A stretch of DNA of 64,000 nt, from contig CAMLML010000011.1 in assembly GCA_946481095.1 (NCBI GenBank), forward strand, positions 1 to 64,000, given 5' to 3'. The position numbers were made by a program, and so were the translations under genes. The notes below the pieces were generated by a model. That model was given only the letters and a program-made list of their open reading frames with translations. It was not told the DNA's origin and searched no databases. Of the stretch, positions 17,653-27,928 are shown in pieces (the first letter of the stretch is position 1; the number at the start of each line of letters is the position of its first letter). Source of the DNA: an uncultured Cellvibrio sp. (GTDB taxonomy: Bacteria; Pseudomonadota; Gammaproteobacteria; Pseudomonadales; Cellvibrionaceae).

Positions 17653-20007
17653 TTAACGGCAAACACTACCGGTTACAGTTGGTGTTTCAGTGGTGCCGCT
17701 GTAGGTTCCCTGAAACCCGAACTCAATTGTTTGCCCCGGTTGAATCGTCGCGTTCCAACTCAGGTTGCTTGCGTTATATGGATTGCTTCCAGAAAACTCT
17801 GCATTCCAGGTTCCAGATAACCGCGTGCTGCCCGAATAAGACCAACTAACGTTCCATCCATTTATTGCACTGGAACTGTTGTTAGTAATTCGAATAGCAC
17901 CCGTAAAACCATTACCCCAATTGTTAGTAATTACATAAGCACAATTGCCGGTGGGTAATGCCGAGCTTGCAACGCTGCTACGTGATGAACTGGTTGCAAC
18001 AGGAGAACTACTTTTAGATGATGAGCTACTCGACAGCGGTACTGACGAACTGGAGCGACTGGTTGTCGGGGAACTCGATTTAGAACTTGAACTTGCGCTG
18101 GAAACCGGTTCACTATCGTTTGGGTTTTTGCCCACAAAATAGAGATCGGGCGCTCGTGGTTTTGTCATACCATCACCGATAAAAAAGCTCGGATGTGGTG
18201 GCTGGTTGTAGGCCGTGTTTTGCCACGCAATAGCCTCACGATATTGGATGTCATGCATCAACGTGCGCAATTTATGCGTTGTTGGTGTTGTGGTGGTGAA
18301 AATCATTAACTGGGTATTATTGCTGTTACGCCAGATAACTTCTTCACGCCAATCGCCAAAAATATCGCCAGAAAGCGATGGTGTAGATTTGGTACCGTTG
18401 TTGGATGCCGCACCGTAATTACCCGCACTCAACAAGCGCGATGTCGAACTGTTGTTGTAATTCCATTTGTCGATGATGTTGTTATTTAAAAACTCTCGCA
18501 ACAAATCACCATCCCACCAGGCTGCGAAATTCATCGAGTTAGGTTTGGTACCGATTTGTTGGCCGGTTGCATTGTTCAGGCTACCAACGGATGCCCAACC
18601 TTCGGCACCGGGATGACGCGGATCTATATCCATAATCACACCGCGCCCAACGTCCGCTCCACCGCTCGGTACACTCCAGATAATTTGGCCGGTGCGAGCG
18701 TCATGCATGTCGATACCAGTCGCGTTAGCCTCGTGAACCATGAAGACTTCCAAACCTGGACGACTGGGTAAAAAGTCTGAAAGATGCAACGCATCTCCGT
18801 GGCCAAGTCCGGTGCTGTACATGAATGTTCCATTGTCATTAATTGTTGCGGAACCGTAGACAATCTCATCCTTTCCATCTTGATCTACATCGCCAATTGT
18901 CAGCGAGTGCGCGCCTTGTCCCGCTGCCCTACTATTACCACTCGAGTTGCTGTCGAAGGTCCAACGGCGAGTTAACTTTCCATCGCGCCAGTCCCAGGCA
19001 ACAACTACTGCGCGAGTGTAATAACCGCGCGCCATAATCAAGCTGGGGCGCTGTCCATCCACATACGCAATACCCGCGAGGAAACGATCCACACGATTGC
19101 CGTAATTGTCTCCCCACGAACTCACAGTACCACGCGTAGGAATATAATCGGTGGTGGCCATCGCGGCGCCGGTTTCGCCGTTAAAAATCGTCAGGTATTC
19201 GGCACCCGTTAAAATGTAACCACCGGAATTGCGATAATCTGTATTTGCATTGCTACCACCTAATACAGTGCCAACACCATCACGGGTACCCGGTGCAGTC
19301 TTCGCTGCAACTTCCGCTTTTCCATCGCCATCCAGGTCATAAACCATAAATTGGGTGTAATGCGCTCCGGCACGAATATTTTTCCCAAGATCAACACGCC
19401 ATAATCGGGTTCCATTTAATTTGTAAGCGTCGATATAAACGTTGCCGGTAACACCGGATTGCGAATTATCTTTTTGGTTGGAAGGGTCCCATTTCAGAAT
19501 GACTTCATATTCGCCATCACCATCCACATCACCGACGCTCGCATCACCAGGGGAATAGGTGTAGTCACTGCCAGCATTGGGACGATTCAGGTTGATAACC
19601 CAGTAAGGGTTACTCCAGGTAGGGTTGGCTGTATTAGCACGCAACTCCTGTCCATTGATAATCGGCCGCACGGTATAGGCCGCGCTCGCAGAACCGCTGC
19701 CATCAAAATAGTTAGTGCTGTTGGTAATTGGCGAACTATTTACTTTGGTGCCGTTGCGATAGACATTGAACGAGATATTGTCTGGATCATTACCCAAAAA
19801 CCGCCAACTGATGAAAATGCCATTGCCTGAAGGCAACGCAACAACGCCGCGGTCTAAATATTCCGCCTGTTTGGGGGCCGCGTGAGATTGAGCAACGGCA
19901 CAAACAGCGAGCACTGCATAGAAACTCGTAACTAACGGTTTATGTAACAACCCCAGGCTTTTTAGCGGTTCAATGAACCACAATGATTTATTTTTAAACT
20001 TGCCCAT
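17653..20007 (-). CDS. PL11 rhamnogalacturonan lyase with C-terminal CBM2
   Basis: 784-residue secreted lyase that cleaves the alternating Rha-GalA backbone of rhamnogalacturonan I. After an N-terminal export signal (about 1-43) the PL11 eight-bladed propeller starts with [23 protein letters not shown] (split here as [14 protein letters not shown] and FISWR). Repeated calcium-binding motifs include [34 protein letters not shown] and [14 protein letters not shown] Ser-rich linker (about 650-690) leads to CBM2 (about 693-784, [13 protein letters not shown] ... GSVCR). The start at 20007 is chosen over the upstream ATG at 20040 because AGAGGTCTAC precedes it. It is the first gene of the co-oriented pectinase block and the closest one to the conserved promoter copy C. 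Confidence 0.9.
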   Translation of the reverse strand: MGKFKNKSLWFIEPLKSLGLLHKPLVTSFYAVLAVCAVAQSHAAPKQAEYLDRGVVALPSGNGIFISWRFLGNDPDNISFNVYRNGTKVNSSPITNSTNYFDGSGSASAAYTVRPIINGQELRANTANPTWSNPYWVINLNRPNAGSDYTYSPGDASVGDVDGDGEYEVILKWDPSNQKDNSQSGVTGNVYIDAYKLNGTRLWRVDLGKNIRAGAHYTQFMVYDLDGDGKAEVAAKTAPGTRDGVGTVLGGSNANTDYRNSGGYILTGAEYLTIFNGETGAAMATTDYIPTRGTVSSWGDNYGNRVDRFLAGIAYVDGQRPSLIMARGYYTRAVVVAWDWRDGKLTRRWTFDSNSSGNSRAAGQGAHSLTIGDVDQDGKDEIVYGSATINDNGTFMYSTGLGHGDALHLSDFLPSRPGLEVFMVHEANATGIDMHDARTGQIIWSVPSGGADVGRGVIMDIDPRHPGAEGWASVGSLNNATGQQIGTKPNSMNFAAWWDGDLLREFLNNNIIDKWNYNNSSTSRLLSAGNYGAASNNGTKSTPSLSGDIFGDWREEVIWRNSNNTQLMIFTTTTPTTHKLRTLMHDIQYREAIAWQNTAYNQPPHPSFFIGDGMTKPRAPDLYFVGKNPNDSEPVSSASSSSKSSSPTTSRSSSSVPLSSSSSSKSSSPVATSSSRSSVASSALPTGNCAYVITNNWGNGFTGAIRITNNSSSAINGWNVSWSYSGSTRLSGTWNAEFSGSNPYNASNLSWNATIQPGQTIEFGFQGTYSGTTETPTVTGSVCR

Positions 20008-20570
20008 GTAGACCTCTAATAAATGTTCAATTTTTATCAACAGTAATCAGCCATTGATTCGTGGCGGCGGCGTTGAAGCTGCTTACCAAGCATTTCTCTC
20101 ACAACCGATAAAATCATCATCCGTAATTTATTTTTGAAATAATTTTTTAAGTAGAATGGAATCGATTTCTTATCGCCTGAATCATCATTTGAAGAACGGC
20201 GAACACTGCGCTACACAAGCAACATTTAGCCGATACGGCAGATCAATTGAGGAAGCTACGAATAAAATTGACATCGCGTAATGCAACGGATATCGCAGAA
20301 AAACCGTGAAGTAATTCAAACAGTCTTTGTGCGAAATAATTGGATAGGAAATTGATTCGAACGGAATGTTGACGTCAAAACAATATTTATGACGGTTTAA
20401 TAACTGAATTAATACAGTGCAAAAAAGGACCACAATGGAGCCAAGGCTCACAAGTCGTTGACGGGGGAACATCGGAATAGCCTCGTTATCATTGATGTTT
20501 GCTAATCAATAAGTTAACAGTACGTAATCCGAGGCTTGTATCGCTTGCTATTAACTAAAGAACTTCGACA
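20008..20570 (-). other. Long leader region upstream of the PL11 gene
   Basis: About 560 bp between the conserved promoter C and the PL11 start. It contains a 95-codon minus-strand frame (20185-20472, starting MFPRQRLVSLGSIVVLFC) with a hydrophobic N-terminus. I cannot match this to a family, and it may be chance. No RNA motif is recognised. The length suggests post-transcriptional control or a second promoter closer to the gene. Confidence 0.4.
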
Positions 20571-20608
20571 CTAAACTAAAAATACAAATTTTCTAACGAA
20601 TATTTCAA
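20571..20608 (-). promoter_or_regulatory. Conserved pectin-gene promoter element, copy C
   Basis: On the minus strand TTGAAA (20608-20603), spacer TATTCGTTAGAAAATTTG of 18 bp and TATTTT (20584-20579) are followed by TAGTTTAGTG. This matches copies A and B in sequence and spacing. It lies a few bases after the stop codon of the AraC regulator and points at the pectinase block led by the PL11 gene. Confidence 0.6.
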
Positions 20609-20615
20609 GTTCCTC

Positions 20616-21776
20616 TCATGTTTCCAAGGGAGATTTAAGGTTTGGTGTGGGTCCCTTAAAGGAAGAAGGACTGCAACCAAACTCTTTTTTGAACAATCGA
20701 TTAAAGTAAGAGAGGCTATTGTAGCCGACAGCAAATGCTGCCTCAGCTACGCCAACCTGTTTATCCGATAACAAACGTGCGGCTTCCGCGAGCCTGACTT
20801 TATTGAGGTAAAGACTAAAAGTCAGGCCAGTCTCTGCACGCAGAATTTCGTTTATTTTGATTCGATTAATACCCAACTCGCTCACCACAATATCCACGCT
20901 CAAATCAGCACGCGAATATTTAGATGCCATGTAATCAAGCACGGCTTCTTTTTCTCGATCGAGCCTCGGTTTCAGAGAAACAGCCTGATAGGCCACCGGC
21001 ACGATTGCGTGAACCACTTCCGCTTTCCCACGTGATAAATAAAAGTAGAAACGATAGAGCCCCCAACCGATAAAACCGGACCACAACAACACAATTAACA
21101 CCGAGAGCGAATAGATGACCGGAAGATTTTTTCCAATAATAACAAACTCCTGAATCATCACATTAGAGGGCGTGTTGGTAGCACTTTGGGTTGATGTGCT
21201 TATGGCAATTCCCCTGACCTTATCAAGCGCGTAACCACGATCAGCCAAGCTGCGATTGTATCGCCTTAACCACCATTCCGGAGTATCCAAACGGTCAAGA
21301 TCTATTTTTATTGTTCGCCATTCTTCACCACAACTAACAAACACAAGCGAGGGGCGAAACGTACGAACATCTGGCGAGTATTGTGTGACCTCTCCATCGT
21401 AAGTCAGCAGCGCAAGATTCAAGACATTTGCAGGCTGGCATTTTATGCGCAGCATCATTGAGGAGTAGGAAGACCAGTCTTCCAGGTTTTTCGTATTGGT
21501 ACCATCAAAAGTCATACCCAAGGTTACATAAGGGTATGGAATAGCATCCGCCAGATTAAAATCGAGGTTTATATGGTAGGCGCTATCGTTAAGGGCGACG
21601 GTAGACGCACCGCCATCCTCCCTATCAGTGCCAGGCGATATCCGCCAAGGGTAAGCACTTTTTTCGCGAGGTAAGAGCGGGTCCTCAATATGTGAAAAAC
21701 GTGCTAACGCGTATCCGGCAGCGACCGTGGTAATAATGAGGGCGGAAAGTATGATTTTTATTCTAATAGTGAGCAT
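20616..21776 (-). CDS. Membrane-anchored AraC-family transcription regulator
   Basis: 386 residues. A first membrane helix (about 5-25) is followed by a roughly 190-residue periplasmic domain, a second helix (about 223-245, SLSVLIVLLWSGFIGWGLY) and a cytoplasmic C-terminal AraC/XylS DNA-binding domain (about 285-380). The latter has both helix-turn-helix motifs (VSELGINRIKINEILRAE and VAEAAFAVGYNSLSYFNRLF). The topology suggests a one-component sensor that detects a pectin-derived sugar in the periplasm and controls nearby genes. The position directly upstream of promoter copy C supports a role in this locus. The ligand is unknown. Start ATG follows GGGAAATAGC. Confidence 0.82.
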   Translation of the reverse strand: MLTIRIKIILSALIITTVAAGYALARFSHIEDPLLPREKSAYPWRISPGTDREDGGASTVALNDSAYHINLDFNLADAIPYPYVTLGMTFDGTNTKNLEDWSSYSSMMLRIKCQPANVLNLALLTYDGEVTQYSPDVRTFRPSLVFVSCGEEWRTIKIDLDRLDTPEWWLRRYNRSLADRGYALDKVRGIAISTSTQSATNTPSNVMIQEFVIIGKNLPVIYSLSVLIVLLWSGFIGWGLYRFYFYLSRGKAEVVHAIVPVAYQAVSLKPRLDREKEAVLDYMASKYSRADLSVDIVVSELGINRIKINEILRAETGLTFSLYLNKVRLAEAARLLSDKQVGVAEAAFAVGYNSLSYFNRLFKKEFGCSPSSFKGPTPNLKSPLET

Positions 21777-22063
21777 GCTATTTCCCAGAATCCGACTGCC
21801 CCCTGTTCTAAATGGCCGGGTTATGATTTCATCAGCACGTTACAACTGTGGACGGTAAGGGGACTAAGAACTTAGCACACTCCCACCTCAGTTTATATGA
21901 TTATATAAAATCTAATTCGCGATGATTTACTATTTTATTGCAGCTAACGATTTAGCTTTTATATATGGTTCTTCCCAAGCTCTTAATCACTTGTCGGAAT
22001 TTATTACATCTAATTATTAAATAGCCCAAAAACTTATCACATATATCATTAGGAAAAAAGTGA

Positions 22064-24523
22064 ATGAAAACTAAATTAAAAATAAGAATACTCAGCCTAG
22101 CAATTGCATTTGCTTCATCAGTTTCGGCTATCGGGGAGACTTTGCATATTGATGCATCAAAACAACCTGATGCTCCAAAATCAGGTCAGTTCAATATGGG
22201 ATCAGCTGTCTCGCCAGATGGCACCAAACTCGAATCCAATAATAGATTTTTACTTAAAGATGGAAAGCCTTGGTCTCCAGTCATGGGGGAATTTCATTAC
22301 ACACGGACCCCGCCTCAATACTGGGAAGAAGAAATTTTAAAGATGAAGTCGGCAGGTATAGACATCATTGCGACTTATGTATTTTGGAATCACCATGAAG
22401 AGGTGCAAGGAAAGTTTAATTGGTCGGGTGATCGCAACTTACGTGCTTTTATTGAGCTATGTAAAAAGCATAACGTTAAAGTATCAATCCGCATCGGTCC
22501 ATGGGCTCACGGCGAAGTGCGATTTGGTGGGACGCCAAACTGGATCGTAAATCAAATGCCAACTCGTAGAAATGACCCAATGTACTTGTATTATGTCGAA
22601 CTTTTTTGGACTGAAGTTTCAAAACAAGTTCAAGGCCTAATGTGGAAGGACGGCGGTCCAATTATCTCAACCCAACTGGAAAATGAATACAATTTGAGTG
22701 GCCCTAGCATGGGAGCAGAACACATTAGCACACTCAAAAAGCTAGCGGTAAAGCTGGGCTTTGATACGCCCTTCTATACAGTCACTGGTTGGGATGGAGC
22801 GATATATCCACGCGGCGAAGTCGTGCCAGTATTCGGCGGCTATCCAGACGAGCCCTGGGGAGTAACAACCACTAAGCTGAGCCCAAACGAAGTTTATAGC
22901 TTTCGCTTTAATAGTCGTGTAGCAGGCAATGCTGGAGCTCAGACTGTGGCAACCATCGTTGGTACTGCCATTGAAGATATGGGGCACACTCCTTTCATTG
23001 GAGCCGAATATGGAGCAGGCGTGCCTATTATGTACCGCCGGAGACCAATGATTCAGCCAGATGATATTGGCGCAATGTTGCCGGTGCAGCTGGGCAGCGG
23101 CGTAAACCTTTATGGATACTACATGTTTCACGGTGGCAGAAATCCAAAAGGCCTTGGCCATTTGGAAGAAAACGCGCTACTGGGTGGATTCAATGATTGC
23201 CCAATAATTAACTATGATTTTCAGGCACCATTTGGTCAATATGGTCAAACCCACCCTGTACTTAACAAAATACTTCCCTACCATAACTTTTTAGAAAGCT
23301 TTGGGGACAGATTAGCTCCGATGATTGTGCACAGCCCTCAAACTCAATCCAAGGGTCGCGAGGATCTAATCACAGCTAGATATTCGGTTCGTAGTATTGG
23401 TGACAGTGGCTTCGTATTTTTAAATAATCATGTTCGCCAATATTCTATGAGCGAACAAAAAGATGTTACCTTCGCAGTGAAGCTGGAAAACGAAACACTC
23501 AGCTTTCCAAGTAAACCCGTAAATATTCCTAAAGGAGCGTATTTCATTTGGCCCTTCAATTTCGATATGGACGGGGTCAATCTTGCTTGGGCCTCAGCGC
23601 AACCAGTAGCGCGAATTGAAGCTGTTGATAGCGAGGTGACTTACATATTCCTGGCGGAAAATGGTATTTCACCGGAATTATCCATCACCAAAAATTCAGA
23701 TCAGTTGATAAAAGTAAACGGCGGTAAGACTTCACAGGAGGGAAATTTGCTTCTGATTAACGGAATAACACCAAGCAATAGAAATACGCTCACAGTTAAA
23801 AGCTTGGGAAAAACTATTAACGTAGTGGTGACAAGTAGAAGTAACGCAGAAAAGCTGTATATGGGTGAGCTAGACGGAAAGACCCGTATTATTTCCAGCA
23901 CTAACGATGTGATATTTACACAGTCTGGACTAGAGTTACGTACTAGGAAAGGTAATGAGTTCAAGGTTGGGATCTTTCCAGCGCTTACCTCCAAACCAGA
24001 AGCAAACTTGAAATTGTCTAATGGTAAAGACGGTATATTCCAAACCTATACCGCTAAAGCCAAGAAGAAAGTTATCAGTGCGACTGTAACTAAATCCCGT
24101 GAAGCTCAGATCATGCCACCGATTGTTTTGGGCGGATTAGCAAAGGCCGCGTTGCAGCCCATTCCTGAATATTATGGGAAATCTGCTGCATGGAACATTA
24201 GTATTCCTAAAGATGCACTATCTGGTTTAAATGACGCCTATCTGGAGATTGATTACCAAGGTGATATAGGCCGAATTTTTTCAGGTTCAGAGATGCTGGA
24301 CGATAGCTTTTACTCGGGCCACACTTGGGAAATCGGGTTAAGACGCTTTAAAGATGAAATTCAAAAGCCTTTAACATTGACAATATTACCGCTTAGAAAA
24401 GATGCTCCGATCTATATTGACGAAGCTGTAAAAGCAAAACTTCCGGATCTTGACCAAGTTGCCGAAATTCAATCCGTCAAATTAGTTCCGGAATACAAGC
24501 TCTCTCTTGAAATAAAACACTAA
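22064..24523 (+). CDS. GH35 beta-galactosidase, exported
   Basis: 819 residues with a signal peptide (1-24). The GH35 barrel spans about 55-420: GKPWSPVMGEFHYTRTPPQYW, ATYVFWNHHE, RIGPWAHGE, acid/base Glu208 in QLENEY and a likely nucleophile Glu315 in FIGAEYG. The C-terminal 400 residues are beta-rich accessory domains without clear names. It would release terminal beta-galactose from galactan or RG-I oligosaccharides made by the GH53 and PL11 enzymes. The start follows AGGAAAAAAGTGA. It is the only long plus-strand gene between the AraC gene and the mobile element, and no CBM2/CBM35 module is attached. By eye its base usage is more AT-rich than the CBM-bearing neighbours, perhaps because it was acquired separately. 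Confidence 0.85.
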   Translation: MKTKLKIRILSLAIAFASSVSAIGETLHIDASKQPDAPKSGQFNMGSAVSPDGTKLESNNRFLLKDGKPWSPVMGEFHYTRTPPQYWEEEILKMKSAGIDIIATYVFWNHHEEVQGKFNWSGDRNLRAFIELCKKHNVKVSIRIGPWAHGEVRFGGTPNWIVNQMPTRRNDPMYLYYVELFWTEVSKQVQGLMWKDGGPIISTQLENEYNLSGPSMGAEHISTLKKLAVKLGFDTPFYTVTGWDGAIYPRGEVVPVFGGYPDEPWGVTTTKLSPNEVYSFRFNSRVAGNAGAQTVATIVGTAIEDMGHTPFIGAEYGAGVPIMYRRRPMIQPDDIGAMLPVQLGSGVNLYGYYMFHGGRNPKGLGHLEENALLGGFNDCPIINYDFQAPFGQYGQTHPVLNKILPYHNFLESFGDRLAPMIVHSPQTQSKGREDLITARYSVRSIGDSGFVFLNNHVRQYSMSEQKDVTFAVKLENETLSFPSKPVNIPKGAYFIWPFNFDMDGVNLAWASAQPVARIEAVDSEVTYIFLAENGISPELSITKNSDQLIKVNGGKTSQEGNLLLINGITPSNRNTLTVKSLGKTINVVVTSRSNAEKLYMGELDGKTRIISSTNDVIFTQSGLELRTRKGNEFKVGIFPALTSKPEANLKLSNGKDGIFQTYTAKAKKKVISATVTKSREAQIMPPIVLGGLAKAALQPIPEYYGKSAAWNISIPKDALSGLNDAYLEIDYQGDIGRIFSGSEMLDDSFYSGHTWEIGLRRFKDEIQKPLTLTILPLRKDAPIYIDEAVKAKLPDLDQVAEIQSVKLVPEYKLSLEIKH

Positions 24524-24536
24524 TTTGAAAAACAAC

Positions 24537-24556
24537 TGAGGGGCAATCCTGCCCCT
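24537..24556 (+). terminator. Hairpin after the GH35 gene
   Basis: GAGGGGC-AATCCT-GCCCCTC forms a 7-bp stem 14 bp after the stop. The T-tract is poor, so termination is uncertain. Confidence 0.5.
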
Positions 24557-24799
24557 CTCGCACCTCAATATTTCCTCTATCTCCACATCACAAATTCATA
24601 TGCATGTTGATAAGCATCCATTGCAATATTGCTTATCCTAACCTTTGCTCGAGACCAACAATGATAACTCATGAACCAAATAGTCCTTATGTGGCAAGTA
24701 AGGATCGTTACAATTCCATGTAAAATATAACCGGTGCGGAAAAAGCGGCGTACAGCTATCCCGTCTATCCCTCGGCTTAGAGGAAACAATGCAGGACCT

Positions 24800-25171
24800 G
24801 GACTATATCGTCCGATCTGGCATTTCGTTCATTACCCACTCAGCCCATATATCCAAATAGGGCAGATAGCTGCGGGTGTCTAAACGCTCGGCCAAATAAG
24901 CGAGGAGGAGGAAAGGGGAAACGGTATTTACATTTTTGGTGGGTGTGCCCGTTTCAAAACGATTTTTGAACCAGTCCTGCATAATGTGCAGCGGTTTTTC
25001 GTCGCCGGTGATATCCCACAGCTTTAACAAACCGTAGAGACCTACACCATGGGGACCACTCCCCGTCGTTCCAGCCTATGGTATCGATCACACGACCATC
25101 GTCCAAACGCAGCAGGAATTCAGCGCTGGTGTCTTTGATATTAACCAGATTATCAATCAGCTTATCAATGG
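24800..25171 (-). pseudogene. Truncated GH105-like unsaturated rhamnogalacturonyl hydrolase
   Basis: Minus-strand reading from about 25150 gives IDKLIDNLVNIKDTSAEFLL ... RVIDTIGWNDGEWS. After a one-base shift at GGTCCCCATGG (about 25049) it continues as HGVGLYGLLKLWDITGD, TGTPTKNVNTVSPFL and AEWVMNEMPD, then stops at 24803. That is the N-terminal third of a GH105/GH88 hydrolase of the YteR type, which acts on unsaturated ends left by rhamnogalacturonan lyases. The C-terminal two thirds are gone. Bases 24557-24799 hold nothing I recognise. Its 5' end runs directly into the GH2 stop codon. Confidence 0.65.
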
Positions 25172-27100
25172 TTATTCATGCCGTTCTCCCCTTGGTCGGT
25201 TGGTTGTATCTAGGGGGCTGGTGCCTGGGGGCTTTGCCGCTCGCTGTAAGTAGTAGTCAGCCAGTACCTTAAACGCTTGTTTGCGCTCACCGGTTTCAGA
25301 GATCAGTCCTTTGCGGTTCCAGCCTTGTTGATAGATAGGGTGTTCACGCCTCGGTGATTGAAAATCTTTGAGAATCCAGGGTGACATGCCGGACAAGTTG
25401 GTCGTTTTGTCTGCCATTAATAACGTCTGGCGATAATATTCAGCCTGATACTCCTCCGAGAATTTAAATGCTGTGCCTTGCGCGTGTACCCCTGCTTTGG
25501 CATCGGCGCCAAACTCAGACAGGATCAGCGGCTTGTGATTGGGGATGTGCCAGAGACTATTGGCCAGATCACTTAATTGATCTTCTCCATACCAACCGTT
25601 GTAAGTATTCACGGCCAAAATATCCAAACTCTCAATCAACGGGTCTTTGGTGGTAATTTCGATCCGCTCCTTGGTGTCTTTGCGCTCTACCAATAACGCT
25701 GCACTTACTAAGCGGGTGTTATCCATGGTGCGCACACTTTGGGCAAGCTCACGCAAAAAATGATTGCGGTCATCGGCTACCGGGGTTTCATTGGCGATGC
25801 TCCAGATAATAATTGCCGCGCGATTGCGGTCGCGGTAAATATTTTCTGCCATCATTTTTTTTGCATTGTGTAATACGCGCGGATTTTTAAAATCTATCGA
25901 CCAGTAAACCGGGATTTCGCTCCACAATAACAAACCCATCTCATCGGCAATGCGGCTGGCTAATTCAGAGTGGGGGTAGTGGGAGAGACGAACATAATTA
26001 CCGTTTAAACCTTCTTTAACTTCGTTGAATAAAGTACGAATGGCTGCTTCCGTCATGATGCGCCCTGGGTTGCTGCCAACCTCCTCTTCGTGCAGTGAAA
26101 TACCTGCAAGAAAAATCGGCTCGCCATTTAGCAGCAGTTTATTGCCTTGGGTTGCCAGTGTTCTAAAACCAATTTTTTCAATGAGGCTGTCACCAGCAGC
26201 AGTGAATTTCACCGCATAGCGCTGGGGGTTTTGTGGCGACCAGCGGCGTAAGTTTTTAGGTGCTGGCACATTCACTTGTGCAATGCCTTGTGCATTGGTT
26301 TTTAGCGTTAATACCAGTGGTTTTTCATCCAAATAAATAGTTACCGACTGGTTAGCGCGCTGTGGTCCATTCAGGGTAATTTCCCCGACGAGTGCTCCGT
26401 TTTTATCCAGCTGTAAATAGGCATCATCAATAAATGTGGGTGCGGTAAACACCAGGCGCGGGGTGCGGGTAATACCCCCGTACAAATCCCAATCGGTAAT
26501 ACCGCCGGGAATACTTTCTGCATCGTGAAAACTATCAACACCAAGTGTGATCCGATTAAGCCCTTTACGTATTACGCTGGTCACTTCAAAAGCAAAAGGC
26601 GTAAAGCCGCCTTTATGTTCGCCTATTTTTTGCCCATTCAAATAAATATGGGCATGGTAATTAACGGCTTCAAAGTGCAGGAAGGCACGTTTATTTTTGG
26701 CAGGTGTGAGGTCAATTTCTTTTTGAAACCAAATCAGGCCGTTGTAGTACCTGAGCTCTTTTTCAGCTGCATTCCAGGCGCCGGGAATTGTCATAGTTTT
26801 TCCGCGCTGCATATCAAATTCAAAAAAAGTCCCCGGATTTTTCTGTTCCTCATCGGCGATATTCAGGTCGCGATAACGCTGCATGCGGGATTTGGCAACC
26901 CAGCCATTGATATCCGTTAAGCCGGTGCGGTAGAGGTCTTTGGAGTAAACCCAGTCGCCACTGAGATCGATATGTTCACGGCTGCTGACATGGGTTAGTA
27001 ACAGCTCGGGACGCAGGCTTGATGCTGTTTCTGCCGAGCTAAATGGTGTGGTGCAATAGACCAGCGTGGCAATAAGCAAGCGGCATAATAAGTGGTTCAT
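25172..27100 (-). CDS. GH2 family beta-glycosidase (beta-galactosidase/glucuronidase type)
   Basis: 642 residues with a signal peptide (1-23). Sugar-binding jelly roll (about 45-215, IPGAWNAAEKELRYYNGLIWFQKEI), Ig-like domain (about 220-318) and TIM barrel (about 320-620). The barrel has the HEEEVGSNPGR loop, acid/base Glu438 in SIANETP and nucleophile Glu529 in LSEFGAD. The family includes beta-galactosidases, beta-glucuronidases and related enzymes, and I cannot choose between them. In this locus it would trim RG-I side chains. The last residues (after about 625) are unlike GH2 and Pro-rich, so its end may have been altered where it meets the broken GH105 gene. AGGAGATCAAC precedes the start. 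Confidence 0.82.
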   Translation of the reverse strand: MNHLLCRLLIATLVYCTTPFSSAETASSLRPELLLTHVSSREHIDLSGDWVYSKDLYRTGLTDINGWVAKSRMQRYRDLNIADEEQKNPGTFFEFDMQRGKTMTIPGAWNAAEKELRYYNGLIWFQKEIDLTPAKNKRAFLHFEAVNYHAHIYLNGQKIGEHKGGFTPFAFEVTSVIRKGLNRITLGVDSFHDAESIPGGITDWDLYGGITRTPRLVFTAPTFIDDAYLQLDKNGALVGEITLNGPQRANQSVTIYLDEKPLVLTLKTNAQGIAQVNVPAPKNLRRWSPQNPQRYAVKFTAAGDSLIEKIGFRTLATQGNKLLLNGEPIFLAGISLHEEEVGSNPGRIMTEAAIRTLFNEVKEGLNGNYVRLSHYPHSELASRIADEMGLLLWSEIPVYWSIDFKNPRVLHNAKKMMAENIYRDRNRAAIIIWSIANETPVADDRNHFLRELAQSVRTMDNTRLVSAALLVERKDTKERIEITTKDPLIESLDILAVNTYNGWYGEDQLSDLANSLWHIPNHKPLILSEFGADAKAGVHAQGTAFKFSEEYQAEYYRQTLLMADKTTNLSGMSPWILKDFQSPRREHPIYQQGWNRKGLISETGERKQAFKVLADYYLQRAAKPPGTSPLDTTNRPRGERHE

Positions 27101-27377
27101 GTTGATCTCCTGACACTATGGCTGTAGCGGAAAACCGGCCTTGTTATTGTTGAAATGTCGGATGCTGCTAGTCTGGGCAGTCAATAGACGGTTGTGTATA
27201 GAAACTTTAAGTATGGTTTTATTTGGCAAGACAATTAGTCATACTATTCGATCACAAGCAATCATATATGGTCAACATGTATCAGCTGTGATATAAATTC
27301 GATCATCGTTATCTGCGATTTTCTCCATAATCAATAAATGAATGCCTCCACAGGAGTGTATTCGCGGAGTCGATTCC

Positions 27378-27680
27378 ATGAACCGTCGAGAGCTTTTCAA
27401 ATATGGCGCTATGGCCGCCAGCCTGTCGTTAGTGACGGGTACCCGTTTGGCAGCAGCCCAGTCCAGCATCAACAATCCGCTACGCATCAAAGCCAATCAG
27501 CTAGGGTGGGTGGATACCAATGAACCACGCGCGCAGGTCGGACACACTTGGACAGCCTTGGCCGCAGGGCACTCTTAAGACCAATGAGGCACTCCATTTG
27601 GTAGATGGGCGGGTAAATCTCAACCACTGCAAACCTGGGTGATGGCCACCTGGCCAGATGGAACAGTGAAATGGAGTGGC
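27378..27680 (+). pseudogene. Broken Tat-exported exo-rhamnogalacturonan lyase-like gene
   Basis: ATG at 27378 opens with a twin-arginine signal (MNRRELFKYGAMAASLSLV), then PLRIKANQLGWVDTNEPRAQVG. Two frame changes later the plus strand still reads WPQGTLKTNEALHLVDGR and PLQTWVMATWPDGTVKWSG. This order matches the N-terminus of YetA-like Tat-signal exo-rhamnogalacturonan lyase proteins. The similarity then stops at about 27680, next to the first gene-like sequence of the mobile element. So this is a truncated gene with at least two frameshifts, and probably one junction of the island. Family assignment is from pattern memory. Confidence 0.6.
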
Positions 27681-27698
27681 TGCCCTCGAATAGAGGGC

Positions 27699-27923
27699 TT
27701 ATTGGTACGGAAATATCCAGCTATCCGATTTTTGGTCAAATATATAACCTAACTTTTCTAATACAGGCACACATTTGCCTGCTGGTTTCTTCCCAATTTT
27801 ATTTGCGGTAAAACCCAGGCTTTTTGCCGACAATGCCGTTTGTACCCTGCGTTTTTTAGCTTCCGTTTCTTGACGTAAAACAGTGGATCTTCCGATGACA
27901 AACGAATCAAATATCGATTGATA
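27699..27923 (-). other. Possible small ORF or gene remnant at the island edge
   Basis: A 75-codon minus-strand frame without an ATG/GTG/TTG start near its 5' end reads plausibly coding (RSTVLRQETEAKKRRVQTAL ... KKPAGKCVPVLEKLGYIF). It begins six bases after the stop of the small membrane protein and ends at TAA. It is followed on the minus strand by the hairpin GCCCTC-TATTC-GAGGGC. It may be a decayed element gene. Confidence 0.3.
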
Positions 27924-27928
27924 TCATC

